From: Typhlomys cinereus
Lineage: Eukaryota; Chordata; Mammalia; Rodentia; Platacanthomyidae
Length of the DNA: 64,000 nucleotides
Direction: 5' to 3'
Assembly (NCBI GenBank): GCA_023101885.1
Contig: JALPQD010000393.1
Location: 1,240,001-1,304,000, forward strand
Shown here: positions 11,753 to 22,775 of the stretch, one piece after another
Position numbering within the stretch: the stretch's first letter is position 1
Layout of the letters: each line of letters begins with the position of its first letter
Notes under the pieces: model-generated
Seen by the model: the letters and a program-made list of their open reading frames with translations, nothing else
Databases searched by the model: none
What the model was told of the DNA's origin: nothing
Position numbers and translations under genes: made by a program

Positions 11753-12112
11753 CTTATCTTAGGGTTGGATGTAAGATTCTCTTCTGTTTGATGGAGCTTT
11801 AAGGTCCTCAGGAGCAAGGTATTGGTGATCTAGTCCCAGGTTTGTGGTGCTTATGGACTCCGTTAAAATCTTAGAGGTTCTATTATAGATTGTCTGAAGG
11901 GGGTGGTTAAGGCTGCCTTGCACTGGTTGCCATGAGAAGAAATACAATTTGCCAATGTTTTCTGGTGTCCCGGAGCCTAGGGAGATACCCTGCACAGGTC
12001 CCAAACCCAAAAGTCATGCAATACTATTTTAATACATAATAACATACACAGACAACTTAGTTTTAGTCTTCATTAACACAAAGATTTGATTATTTAGCTT
12101 TTAACAGAAAAA

Positions 12113-12468
12113 CATTGAAATAATCTTTTCTGTTGCTGTGAGACAATTCTCAAAGTCAAGCAAAGTAAGGGAGAAAAGGAGACTTATTAAGCTTACTGTT
12201 CCAGAAGGAAGATACAGTCTTGCATGGTGGAAAAGGCATGGGAGATGGCTGAAGCTGGAGGAGGCCTAGGTCACATCCTTCACAAAAGCTGAGAGCTATT
12301 ATACTGCCTCTTCTAGAGTGGATCTCTCCAATAGACAGGGAGGGATTAATCCACCTCAAAGACCACCCCATGTAACTGCCTTCCTCCAGAAAGGCTTCAA
12401 TTTCTAAAGGTGCCATGACCTTCCCAAACACATGAGTCCATGGAGCATACATTGCATAATATGACATT
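12113..12468 (-). repeat. MaLR 3' LTR (left copy)
   Basis: Homologous to 14475-14857 in the same orientation. The edges are approximate: the left edge is set by alignment to the other copy, and the right edge by the shift to internal sequence at attccactcctag (about 12464-12476). Confidence 0.75.
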
Positions 12469-13052
12469 CCACTCCTAGCCCCCAGAGGTTCATTGTATTG
12501 TCATTATGCAAACCATACTCAGTCCAACTTTAAAAATCTGAGAGAATACATTGATAGTCCCATCACAGTCCAAAAGTCCAAAGCCTCCTGCAGAATCAAA
12601 AGACAAGGTATTTCCAACATACAATGAATAAACATTTCCATTCTAAAAGAGAGGAATAGGGGGATATTCAGGAAGATTGGTCTATTACAGGATCAGAAAC
12701 CAGCAGATCAAACTTCAAATCCTTCAGTTCCACATACAACAGATGGACTTCTTCTTGAAATCATCTCAGTTCCAAGGGGCCTCAGTTCCACCCTTCTAAT
12801 ACAGCTGCCTATAGAACACATCACATATCTTGGTCTGGCTCTTCACACAGTGTATGACATATAGTTTCCTTGGAACTTTGGAATGGTTTCCTTCCCACTT
12901 TGGTTCTGGCATCTTGAACATCTTCACTTCTTAATAGCAAGCCATGCTTTAAGTTCATAGCACAAACTGCCCTCTGCCAGGCTCACGGCAGCTAGTGAGG
13001 AAGGGAGTGCTGGTCCAGCCAGGCACAACCTGGGGCTGAGCAGGATGATGAG

Positions 13053-13458
13053 TGTTGCCGGCCCGGACCCTCCTCACCACCGGGGAAAGACACACCAAGC
13101 TGGGAGCTCGGTTGAAGCAGGAGCCCTTCTTTATTCCAACAGTCAGGCCCTTATATACAACACCCGACATCCCATAAGGCCTGGCATGAGTCTTTGCTGA
13201 TTGGCCCTCTCAGCTAGGCAGTTTAACAGCTCCAACTGTAGAAGGCATAGTCTCGCGAGATTTGCAGTCTCATGAGATTATTATGGGCTAGTGGGGCGTT
13301 ACTATGGGCCAGTTGCTTTTGCAACCTAAGGCTATATTGCATCAGCTACAAGGCTATGCTGAATTATGTTGGTGAGGCAGCTTAAACAGATCATGAAACT
13401 CTAGCCAGGCTCAGGAAGTTCCAACAGGCCTTGTCCAGGGTCTTGATGAGGCCCAACA
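13053..13458 (-). mobile_element. solo LTR, class II (IAP/ERVK-like)
   Basis: The plus-strand left end is TGTTGCCGGCCC and a right end is GGCCCAACA at 13458 (an alternative right end is 13426). These give inverted TGTTG/CAACA termini. Read on the minus strand there is a CCAAT box (about 13199-13206), a TATATAA box (about 13151-13157) and AATAAA (13130-13135) in the order of an intact LTR promoter and polyadenylation unit. It is G/C- and CpG-richer than its surroundings, which suggests relative youth. It lies in the MaLR internal region. No internal ERV genes are present. A clean 6-bp TSD was not found. Confidence 0.72.
13251..13260. promoter_or_regulatory. TCTCGCGAGA palindrome in the IAP-like LTR
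   Basis: A perfect 10-bp palindrome containing two CpGs, about 95 bp upstream of the LTR TATA box in minus-strand sense. The same motif is the known binding site of the CpG-sensitive activator BANP in mammals. The sequence match is direct; use as a regulatory site here is inference. Confidence 0.5.
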
Positions 13459-14474
13459 GCCCTCCTTGGGCCTCTAAAACTCTGAGCTTTCTCACACTTG
13501 TTGCCTGTTTTCCATCATTCTCTGAAACCCTGAAGGACGGTTCCATGAACTCCTCTCTCTTGCCTCTTTGATTACCTAAAAGCCAGAATCACATAGACAA
13601 TTTTGCCAAGTTTTGTTATAGCTTTGGGTTAGATTCTGCCTCCTCAGACTCAAAGGTTGTACAGCTTTTCCATGCTGACATTGGAGGAGGAACAGACCTT
13701 TCCTTTGGAATGCTGTCCTTTAGTAGTTCCTCTCCAAAAGAATTTGCATTCTTATGGGTGGGAACCTTCTCTGAAGATCTTGCCCTTAGGGTAGGGCCTG
13801 TCCTATAACCCAAATGAGGAGTAGTTTTATTAGTAAATCAAAAGCTACTAATTTACTAATGGAGCTAATCTGTTTAACAATGGTCACCATTTTGCTTTTT
13901 ATCTCTTCCTGGTTCAGCTCTTCACATTTTTTACCACATATTTCATCATCAGACCTCATAGTTTTTGCTTCTTTTGCCTAATTCCTCGATCTTTTTCATA
14001 ATCCTGAACAAGAATGTTAAGACAGCCATGCCAGTGTGAAGACTACATTGCTTTGAAATTGCTTCCAACAAGCATTCAAGTTTAACTTCAGGCAAACTAA
14101 GCTTCACTAAACTCCCTGCCAACACATGGCTCCATTTGCCACTTGTCCAGTTCCAAACACAGTCTTTGTTCCCTGCTGGAACATCACAAGTTGGTTTCCG
14201 TTGCCTCTGTCTCTTTCATCCCTTTTGGTCTGGTCACCAGGACACAAAGTTTTCCCAACACGAAAAATCCCAAATTCTTCCATATTTCCCCCAACAAACA
14301 GTTCTAAAGGGACACTAACCACATCACAAGAGTTGCCATACTGCTGGATACCAACTTCTCTTAGCTTCACAAAAAATCACTTCACAGATTTCTCTCAGCT
14401 TCAAAGCATTTCACATTGTGATACTAGATGGTCTTAATCTCACAGCAATAACCCACTTCTCAGTACCAATTTCT

Positions 14475-14857
14475 ATACTAGTTACCCTTTTCTATTGCTA
14501 TGAGACAGTTCCCAAATTCGAGCAATTTAAGGTTGAAAGTCAAATTGAGTTAGCTTATGGTTCCAGAGGGGAGATACATATTTTCATGGAGGAAAAGACA
14601 TGAATGATGGCAGAAGCTAGAGGAGGTCTAGGTCACAACCTTAATGAAGCCTGAGAACTGCTAGAACTCTGGTAGAACAGACCTCTCCCCAAAGTAAGGT
14701 GGGATTAATCTACCTCAAGGACCAACCCTGTTACTGCCATCCTCCAGTGAGGCTCCACCTTCTAACGATGCCATGACCTTTGGCTCCACCTTCTAACGAT
14801 GCCATGTCCTTCTCAAACACATAAGTCTGGGGGGATACTTTTCAAACCATATAAACA
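14475..14857 (-). repeat. MaLR 5' LTR (right copy) with 31-bp tandem duplication
   Basis: The minus-strand start is TGTTTATATGGTTTG at 14857, which fits MaLR LTR starts. A 31-bp unit beginning ggctccaccttctaacg is duplicated at 14751-14781 and 14782-14812. The left LTR lacks this duplication, so it arose after integration. Confidence 0.78.
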
Positions 14858-17800
14858 TTTTGATGATTATTTCCTTGCTCATTCTTTTCATAAGGCCTGA
14901 ACAAGTTTTGGCCAATTCTCTGAGAGACTACTGAAAACTAATGCCAGGTCAGGAACCATAAGTTATTTTCCTCAGTGGTGTACCCAGCTAGACATAACAT
15001 AAACCATGATATATTCATGCTCCAGCAAGTTGCAGTATGTGCTCTGATATATTCCAATAGGCACTTCAGGTGAAACTCAGTGAGTCAAACATGCAAAAAA
15101 TTCTCTATGTCTTTATAGCTTGGGCATTCTATTTTATGCTATGATGCATATAAAATATTCACTGTAGTATTTATGACAATGCTGATACTTAACAGACATT
15201 AGGTTAGTCTTTTGAATGTTATCATCATACATCTCAAACTCACTTTAGAAAAAACTATGACAAATACTAGGGACAAGAAAGAATCTGCTGCAAGTTCTTT
15301 GAAAGTAGTTACCTTTCAAAATTTCCAGTTCTTATTACTTTAGTAATTTTGTGATTAAATGAATACTTAAAATATTCCATTTAATTAAGAGCTCAATGTA
15401 GTTTGTTTCTAATTAATAACAGATTTACCAGAAATGATCTCCATTAATCAATGTTATAGCCACAACCAATTACAGCACACTGTTAAATTAAAGTGATTCA
15501 TAATGTGCTGTTCTGTTGGTCAGCAGAATCTTTCTTGTAATGAAATACACCAAAGCACATGTTGCAACTTGTGAGAGCATGGATATACCATGGTATATGT
15601 TATGTGTAGGTGGGCACACCATTGAGGAAGGAAACTCATAGTTCCTAGCCTAGCATTAATTTTCAGTAGTCTGTCAGAGATGTGGCCAGTACACACGGTT
15701 GAAGTGAAGTACACACAGTTGAAGTGATTTCATGGATGTAGCAATAGGAAAATAAAGGGACTGAGATTGGTATTAAGAAGAAAAAAAACTAACAAAAATT
15801 CATTGTGTTCATGAATAAAACCGACAAAAATAAATATAAATAAATAATAATTAAAATAAAAAATGATCAAGTCTGACAGATGGTAAATTATGGAATAAAC
15901 AAATACATGATCAGACAGACCTGATTTTCTAACCATTTTTTACTTCTATAGTCTCAAAGATAAACATATATAGGCATTAAGGTTAATACAAAGAAAAAAA
16001 GATAAATCATTAGATATTAATTTCGAGCAAGTTTCTTTCCAAACAAGCAATTAAACAGAAGAGTCATGATTCTAAACATAATGACTAAATGAGTTTTCTT
16101 GTTTACCTTTTTGCTTCACGTACAAAGCAAATCTACTAATTGCTTGGTGGTGGTAAAAGTGATGTGAACTTGATTTAAAAGTTTTATTAAAAGTACTGCT
16201 CTAATACTTTTTTGGAGCTTTGTATTTTTATGCTCAGAGTGAATATTCTGAGAACTTTGAAAGTGATTCTCTCATACTGAAAATAAACAAACCATATAAA
16301 AACAAGGACAGATTTCTTCCCTGGTTGAGTGTCATTTTATTTAATACTTGTGACATGGGGATAAAAGAACATGAAATGGAAAAAATGATCAGTGTGCTCC
16401 ATCCTCACTGGTCTTAATACCCCCTTTCTCCACAAGAATAATGAGGCAGGGATGAAAAAATAAAAGTCAGAAAAAGTTAGTCATAGAGCAAAGCCCAAAC
16501 AAGACGTTCTTTGTTGGTGACAGCCGCATACCCTGCTGTGGATAGTGGGGAGGAGTTAGAGGATAGAACTGGCACACATGACATGTCTACTACAATAACC
16601 TTGTCCTCATGGTATCGATTCTCCTCTTTTCTTCCAAGCAATCTCAGTTGGAATCATAGAAATCCAGGTGTGAAGACTGGATTGATTTGTAAGAGGATTG
16701 GCATACTAGCTTCAACTGAGTACTTGAGAAGTTGAAATTGATCAAGAAGTTCCTAAGTTCAAGGCTAAAAAACTATTTTTATTTAAGAAAACATTATGGT
16801 CCTGTCTCAAAAGTAATGCATATGTGTGCATGCACGCACACACACGCACACATACACACACACACAGAAATAGCACTGACTCCTTCCATGTAATGAAATG
16901 AAATTGTTCAGGAATGTTTAAAAAACTTTGGTATATGATTTTCAAGAACTCAGTCAAAATCCAAAATGAAAACTTAGATACATGAGTACACTTTTTTTGT
17001 GAAGTTGGGAAAATGTACCACCCTTACATGAGGTGATACTTCATTATCCACACTGCTTGATATGTACATAATATTTTTGCAACTTACATAGATTTTTTAA
17101 ACAAGGCGACTACCATCAAAGAAGTTCATCAAAGCAACAGGTTATTGTGAGTATGGTACTGCTGATTATTAACACAAAACAGAATAAATTTCCAGTTTTA
17201 ATTTAAGTTTAAAATTTCATTTAAATTCAGCTGGACCTTCTTATCTGCAAGCAAAAATGTTTGAATATTTGACCCATTGAGGCAGAAGATAAAATCAACT
17301 CATCATCCAACAAAAATTTGCATTTATTTTCACACTATGAAATCACCATTAATAAATATTTAAAGTATCATCTGTATTTGAATAACCATTTTTGTTATTT
17401 TTTGAGTCTTTTCATGGAAATAAAATAATACTCCCTGCATTTGTCTTCTATTTCAGACCACATTGTTTATGTTTTTTTTTCTGAATATAATATACAGTAT
17501 TGCTGTTTGAAGACATGATTTTGATTGTGTTGTAATGTATTCTTCAGCAGACACAGAATATTTCACCTGTGGATGCATAGAGTTTTATTTTATTCAACAA
17601 TTAAATTTTATTTGTTGTCAATATGAAGTAATTTCATCAAAGTACATATTTTCTTTGTTTTGTTTTTTGTCTGACTAGTTTGGAGTGGCATGGAGAAGTT
17701 TCCAAATAAGAGTAACCAAAAAGCATTAGAGATTTTAATTTTTGGATGAAGAGAGAAGTGTTTCCTGGTCTTATTTAAAGAGATTTGTAAATACAGTTTG

Positions 17801-18237
17801 AAAAGACAGATTTTCCCTCTTTTAATAAGAAATGCTTTGAAATAAATTTACAATATAAGTATAATATCTAAGAAGATTAAACCCTTTTTTAAAGCTCACA
17901 GATGAGAATTTCTCATCTCTTAAAATTATCCCACAACAAAAAAGAGCAGTGTTCTCTGATGCCTCTTGAAAAGGTGCAGTTATGGGACAGAATGAAAACT
18001 CTACCCATGTGTCCAACTCAACTTGGTAGTATGGGAGGGATGGTCTAGCTACCATAGCGTAAGAAGATTCTGATGAGCTTTAAGACAATGGCAAAAACTC
18101 TGTAAAGTGTATTTTTCTCTCTAGTACATCACATCATTTACCTAAAGCAAGATCTTTTCTTAGTCTATATCTATGCTGCAAGAGGATCAGGAGCTCAAAA
18201 AGTCAGCCTGTCACAGAATCTGAGAAAGATATGACAC
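14858..18237. other. mostly unique A/T-rich intergenic DNA
   Basis: No gene or clear transposon was recognised. Small features are a 20-bp tandem duplication (units 15688-15707 and 15708-15727, agtacacac(g/a)gttgaagtga) and a CA/CG-rich tract at 16819-16866. Open frames of 60-77 residues in this stretch show no known domain. Confidence 0.5.
16819..16866. repeat. (CA)n-type microsatellite
   Basis: Alternating purine-pyrimidine tract with CA, TG and CG steps. Confidence 0.85.
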
Positions 18238-18249
18238 CAATCTGCTTTT

Positions 18250-18533
18250 TTTTTTTAATTTTTTTATTATTATTTATTCAATTGTGGTGTGTGTGTATGT
18301 ATGTGCGCGTGCATGTGTGCGTGTGTGTGTGTAGAACCACGGACGAATTCGCGAACCACCATGGACGCCTCCACCTCCTTCTGCCCCGGGATTCACAGGC
18401 TCCGCCCTACCAGGACCAGAAGCGCAGGCCGCCCCCGCTTCCGCCTGGCGTCTATACGTGGGATCTGGGATCCGAACTCAGGACCCTCCGCCTGCAAGGC
18501 GGAGGCTTAACCCCTGAGCCACCTCTCCAGCCC
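18250..18533 (-). mobile_element. young tRNA-derived SINE, copy 1
   Basis: On the minus strand the element starts ggggctggagaggtggctca. The tRNA-like head has an A-box-like TGGCTCAGGGG and a B-box-like AGTTCGGATCC. A G/C- and CpG-rich body, a CA-rich tract and an A/T-rich tail with AATAAATAATAA follow. The TSD caatctgctttt lies at 18238-18249 and 18534-18545. It is nearly identical to copy 2 and to the copy at 45319. Mobilisation depends on L1 proteins in this class. The open frames across it are repeat translations. Confidence 0.93.
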
Positions 18534-18658
18534 CAATCTGCTTTTATTTATACCTAGCTCTAGCCACTCGATGACAGTGCAGTTGTTGAGAAACAAGTAT
18601 AGAAATTAGTGCCATAAATTTTAATCAAAAGTTTAATTTCTTTCTACTTTTCTTCTTA

Positions 18659-18940
18659 ATTTTTTTATTATTATTATTATTATTTATTCAATTGTACGTG
18701 TGTGTATGTATGTGCGTGCATGTGTGTATGTGTGTGTGTAGAACCACGGACGAATTCGCGAACCACCATGGACGCCTCCACCTCCTTCTGCCCCGGGATT
18801 CACAGGCTCCGCCCTACCAGGACCAGAAACGCAGGCCGCCCTGCTTCTGCCCAGCGTCTATACGTGGGATCTGGGATCCGAACCCAGAACCTTCCACCTG
18901 AAAAGCGGAAGCTTAACCCCTGAGCCACCTCTCCAGCCCC
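18659..18940 (-). mobile_element. young tRNA-derived SINE, copy 2
   Basis: Same family and orientation as copy 1, only about 125 bp away. It has its own 16-bp TSD, tctacttttcttctta, at 18643-18658 and 18941-18956. The separate TSD shows an independent insertion, not a tandem duplication of copy 1. Near-identity with retained CpGs suggests recent activity. Confidence 0.93.
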
Positions 18941-18956
18941 TCTACTTTTCTTCTTA

Positions 18957-19549
18957 TCCCTTACTCTCTTCCTTCTTTCCTTCCTTACCTTCCTTACATT
19001 CTTTCTTACAGCTTCAGACCACCTGCCTAATGAAAGATACTGTCCATGATGTAAATAAATAAGTGCATATTACAAAATCATGATCATATTAATGTGTAAT
19101 TGCATTTATTCGGTTTTATCAGAGGTCCATTATTATTACTATAGCACCACACTTTTCTGTCTCCCTCTGTGGAATTTGGTTAGCTTTCTTGGTACTATAT
19201 TAATACAGTAGCCAGCGAATATTCTAGCTGCACCCTGTAGATCCAAGATCATGGCTGATAATTAATCTCTAGCACTCTCTGTGTTTACCATTTGAAAGTT
19301 CTCTTCCCCACTAGATGGCCTTGAAACTACCCCTGCTGGTTGAGGCAGTTTTGAATGTACACGGACTGATCCCTAGGCCTCATTGATTATCCAGTACTTA
19401 GGTACCAGTTCCATAAGCTTCATTTCTACCAGAGTGTACCTGACCTAGGAACATTCCCACATTGATTGTGTAGCTTCAGGATCACATACACCAAAGTTAT
19501 AAACCTTGATATAACCAGTGATGCTTGTGGAACATTGGGTATGATTTTT
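18957..19549. other. intergenic DNA, nothing recognised
   Basis: A CT-rich start with short TTCC runs (about 18960-19010), then unique sequence without features I can support. Confidence 0.45.
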
Positions 19550-19942
19550 AGTATTATCAACCTGAAACCTATGAGGTAGATCTCTAAAAAGTTTTCAGAG
19601 GCATTCTCTAGTTTTTAGTTGACTTCTGGGCATGCTTGTGATGTGATACCTTGATTACATTTGTTAATTGGTATGGGAACACTCAGCTCATTGTGGACAG
19701 TGCTTGTCAGTAGGCAGGTGGTCTGAAGCTCTAATAAGTGGAAGAGAATAAGCAAGCAAGCAGACATCCATTAGTTGTTGCCCTTTCTTCATGTTATGGG
19801 TGTTATATGAACAATTCGCTTGGGTTCTGCTGCTGCAATTTCCCTGCCATGATTGTCTCTGTCTTAGAATTATTAGCCAATAAACCCCTTTGTCCCTAAG
19901 TCACATATTTTATTAAAGCAATGAATAATGAAAACTGAAACA
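19550..19942 (+). mobile_element. MaLR LTR (ORR1/MT-like), degraded
   Basis: The plus strand shows the order expected of a rodent ORR1/MT LTR: a decayed gtcaacttga-like start, gcatgcttgtgatg with ttgattacatttgttaattg, a middle region, then ccctgccatgat and the AATAAACCCCTTT polyadenylation segment (19879-19884). It ends near gaaactgaaaca at 19942. The left boundary is approximate. No partner LTR is nearby. Confidence 0.68.
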
Positions 19943-20089
19943 TTAGAAATATCTCCATAGCGCCCTAGCCCTTTGAAAGCATGATGTGCTTACCAAGATC
20001 ACAAGCCAAATAATTACTTACATGTTCTTTAGAGACCTGGAGATTGTTCTTTCCACAGCCCATGGCAAGAATTCAAAACTTCTAACATA

Positions 20090-20215
20090 TTTGTGTTGTA
20101 TGTCTGTAATCTCCACACTATGGAGGTGGAGGTAGATCAGGTGTTTAAGGTCAACTTTGAGCTATATAGAGAATTAAATGCCAGTTTAGGATGATACACA
20201 AGACTATGATTTCAT
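20090..20215 (+). mobile_element. B1-like (7SL-derived) SINE, degraded
   Basis: Contains tgtctgtaatctccacact, ggaggtggaggtagatcag and a later gtcaactttgagctatatagag, in the order of a B1 monomer (gcctgtaatcccagcact, ggaggcagaggcaggcgga, ggccagcctggtctacagag). It is highly diverged. Confidence 0.7.
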
Positions 20216-20350
20216 TTTTTTTGTGAAGCATTAAACTGATAAATAAACTCAGCCAAGTAGTGACCTATGAAATCAGCATGCAAGTTAGCTGAGTTTTTAT
20301 ACATCAATAAAACAAACTTGCTGAAAGTTAAACTAAGAAGCTAGCATCCC

Positions 20351-20655
20351 TGAGAAAACTAGGGAGATGTCTCAGTTGGTAAAGTACTTACTGCATAAGC
20401 AAAAAGACCTTACTTAAGACTCAGCAGCCACAGAAGATGCCAGATATGGTGCTGCGACCTGTAATCCTAACACTGCAGGGACAGAGATGATATATGCTAC
20501 CTGTGAACTCCAGATCCAGTGAGCATCCTGTGTGAAAAAAGTGGAAAATGACTGAAGAAAACACCTGATGTCAATCTCTGTCTTCAACACATTTACGTAC
20601 ACGTGTCTACAGTCCCTCCCACACAAAAAATAAATTAATAGTATTTGTAGCAATA
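20351..20655 (+). mobile_element. composite ID/B1 (B4-like) SINE
   Basis: A tRNA-like head (agggagatgtctcagttggtaaag) is followed by a B1-like stretch with ctgtaatcctaacactgcagg, then tcaatctctgtcttcaacac, a CA-poor tail and AATAAATTAATA. This is the architecture of rodent ID-B1 composite SINEs. Old and diverged. Confidence 0.65.
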
Positions 20656-20675
20656 AAAAAGTGAGAGTAAGTGGA

Positions 20676-22112
20676 GATTCTTAAAGAAATTAAAGATTGA
20701 AATGCCATATGACCCTGCAATTCCGCTTTTGGATATAACCCCCCATACAGCAGAGGTTCACCTTGATAGCACAAGCACGACCATGTTCATAGCAGCACTG
20801 TTTACAATAGCAAAGACATGGAATCAACCCAAATGTCCAACAGTTGATGAGTGGATAAGGAAAAGGTGGTACATCTATACAATGGAGTACTACTCAGCCA
20901 TCAAAAATGATGAATTAGTGGAATTTGCCAGGAAATGGATGTCATTAGAAACAATTATATTAAGTGAAGTATCCCAGACCCAGAAAATTAAGCGCTGTAT
21001 GTACTCCCTAATAAGCGGCTCCTAATACCAAACCCACCCAGCCCATCTTGAGACACTCATAGGTAAATCTATGTATTACCTACAGTACTTGCAAGGATTA
21101 TGAACAGGAGGGATGGGGTTGGAGGGCCACAGCAGAAACAAGGAGAGAAGTGACCATGTTACAGTAGAGAAAATAGGCTTCCATCAAGGACTGCAAGAAA
21201 GTAATGTGACACCTAGTTAAGTTCACAGACATTCGTTTCTGATCATTTACAACTAAGGGGGTATGAACTCACCAGAAGGGGAGGGCATATAGTCCGGCAG
21301 ATTAAAAAGTAACCATTTTGCAAATGGGTGATTGACCCCTCCCATTGCCAAATGCCATATGACCCTGCGATTCCACTTTTGGGTATAAGTATTACATCTA
21401 CCTTTGAATGTGCTCTTATAATAAGACTCCAGTTTAACAGCTTTCTGTGTCTGGCCAGGGGGTAACATACAATGTCCATCACAATGGAGTGAAGGGCATT
21501 GCAGGAGCAACAAAACCGCAAAAAAAAAAAAAAAAATCAACAAACCACTATCCAGAACTTCAGAGACTCTATATCAACCACCTAGAACTAGGCCAGACTA
21601 ATCTCTCCCCATCCTGAAGCTCAGGGACATTTGCGGAAGAGGGGGCGGTAAGAGTGTAAGAGCAAAAGGATGGGAGGAGCAATGATTTGCAAGATACTCC
21701 ACACAAGTTAGGGCCGAAGCAATCATAATTGGACATTGCATGCCCCGCGCAATGTCCAATACACTATTGATCTCACAAAGTCTAGCATCTGCTAAAGGCA
21801 CCAAGATCCTTGGAGGCAAGGGATTGACAGCCACAATAGTGTTCCTATGCTTAAGGGGAACACAGGAAAGGGTTCAGGGAAATGCCACTGGGTCCTTGTA
21901 CGTCATCGGAGAGGAGGGCCCAGAGGAGAATCAGGCATGCACAAGAAAGGACTCTGGGAATTGGGGCGGGAGGCACGGGGGATGGGGTGGGAGGGGTGAG
22001 GGGAGGGGGAGCAGGGAGTTCAGGGGGGAGGAGGAGGGAGGGAAGGAACAGGTGTACCTATTAAGTTTGTATGAGCTGAAATAATAATAAAAAATGTATT
22101 ATAAAAAAAAGA
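20676..22112 (+). mobile_element. 5'-truncated L1 3' end with internal ORF2 patch
   Basis: Begins in the ORF2 C-terminus (20702-21025; motif WYIYTMEYYSAIKNDELVEF, ending CMYSLISGS and a stop) and continues through the 3' UTR with a G-rich tract at 21960-22045, ending in A-rich sequence near 22112. The frame at the C-terminus is intact over about 107 residues, so this copy is fairly young. At about 21347-21387 a roughly 40-base piece resembling ORF2 replaces normal 3' UTR sequence. No clear TSD was found. Confidence 0.92.
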
Positions 22113-22379
22113 AACTAAAAGTATTCTAGGCTACAACTTAAGAAATAGTGATAAAGAAATATTTAAAACAAAAGACTAGGGAGATATCACATATCCTGAT
22201 CAGAATGATTAAAACTCTTTAATGACTCACCTCTGTAAGTGATCAAGTCTACGGATTCATTCCAATTATCATTAGAGTACCAACGAACATTCTCTATATA
22301 AATAGAATAAAACAGCTCTAGAAGTTCATGCAGAACTACAAAAGCTAAAGTGACCCTGAAGAAAAAGTACAGACTGGGA

Positions 22380-22535
22380 TGCAGAAGATGTTACAGAGGA
22401 CTCATTAGATGGTTCCGTGGTTAGGTGTTTGCTGTTCAACACTGGCAATCTGACTTCAATTTCTAGAGAAAATTTATTCCTAATTTCTGAAAGTTGTCCC
22501 CTTACCTCAATATGCATGCCATGTTAGTCTCACAA

Positions 22536-22587
<52 letters not shown>

Positions 22588-22592
22588 ACTCT
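22380..22592 (+). mobile_element. degraded tRNA-derived SINE with (CA)n tail
   Basis: A head like catttagatggttccgtggttagg, a middle segment with gaaagttgtccccttacctc (compare the RSINE/B4 consensus aagttgtcctctgacctc) and a perfect CA run at 22538-22589. Family assignment is tentative. Confidence 0.55.
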
Positions 22593-22599
22593 GCAGGAC

Positions 22600-22733
22600 T
22601 ACAGGACCAGTGGCTCTTTGGGTAAAAGGAGTGTGTAAGCTTGATTACCTGAGCTCAATATCTGGAGCTCAAAAGTAGAAACAGAAAGTTGATTTGTGAC
22701 ATATCAGTATGCAAACGCTGACATGCATATCTA

Positions 22734-22773
<40 letters not shown>
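22600..22773 (+). mobile_element. degraded SINE with (CA)n tail
   Basis: SINE-like order (tggctctttgggtaaaagg, gattacctgagctcaatatc, gaaagttgatttgtgac) ending in a CA run at 22734-22772. It lies next to a second SINE of similar build. Tentative. Confidence 0.5.

Positions 22774-22775
<2 letters not shown>

Larger units (their letters stand above)
6930..11760 (-). mobile_element. long decayed antisense L1 with ORF2 remnants
   Basis: The minus strand carries a T-rich end and polypyrimidine tract (about 6940-7100), read as the L1 3' end. Decayed ORF2 follows from about 7265 to 10100. Reverse-transcriptase pieces are clear in translation. The catalytic-site motif FADD lies at 7851-7862. A segment with DKIQHPF and IIKAIYKKPIARIILNGE lies in 7995-8330, and FYQTFEQLTPLL with LPNSFYEANI in 8545-8754. 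Further left-to-right comes endonuclease-region sequence and then, from about 10150, L1 5'-region sequence with a 33-bp tandem duplication at 11687-11752. The frame is broken many times. A non-L1 insertion sits at about 8282-8471. The C-terminal ORF2 part appears to be missing. Confidence 0.85.
12113..14857 (-). mobile_element. MaLR (ERVL-MaLR) element with two LTRs, antisense
   Basis: Two related LTRs flank about 2 kb of internal sequence: 12113-12468 (sense 3' LTR) and about 14475-14857 (sense 5' LTR). They share blocks such as attgctatgagacag/gttgctgtgagacaa, gaggaggcctaggtcaca, gggattaat and gatgccatgacctt. Layout and wording match the mammalian MST/THE1/MT LTR class, read on the minus strand. 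The internal part resembles MaLR internal sequence, with the typical tggtactgag just inside the 5' LTR (about 14460). MaLR internal regions are non-coding or heavily reduced, and no intact viral gene was seen here. An IAP-like LTR interrupts the internal part at about 13053-13458. Confidence 0.82.

Noticed and set aside
12156..12467. 103-residue minus-strand frame
   Set aside because: It lies fully inside a MaLR LTR, which does not encode protein.
18231..18557. 108-residue frame across a SINE
   Set aside because: The same peptide recurs in every copy of the SINE (18692, 45208, 45360), so it is a translation of the repeat and its GT tract.
20676..22112. A TSD for this L1 copy
   Set aside because: The left flank (aaaaaagtgagagta) and right flank (aaaaaagaaactaaaagta) are only loosely similar.
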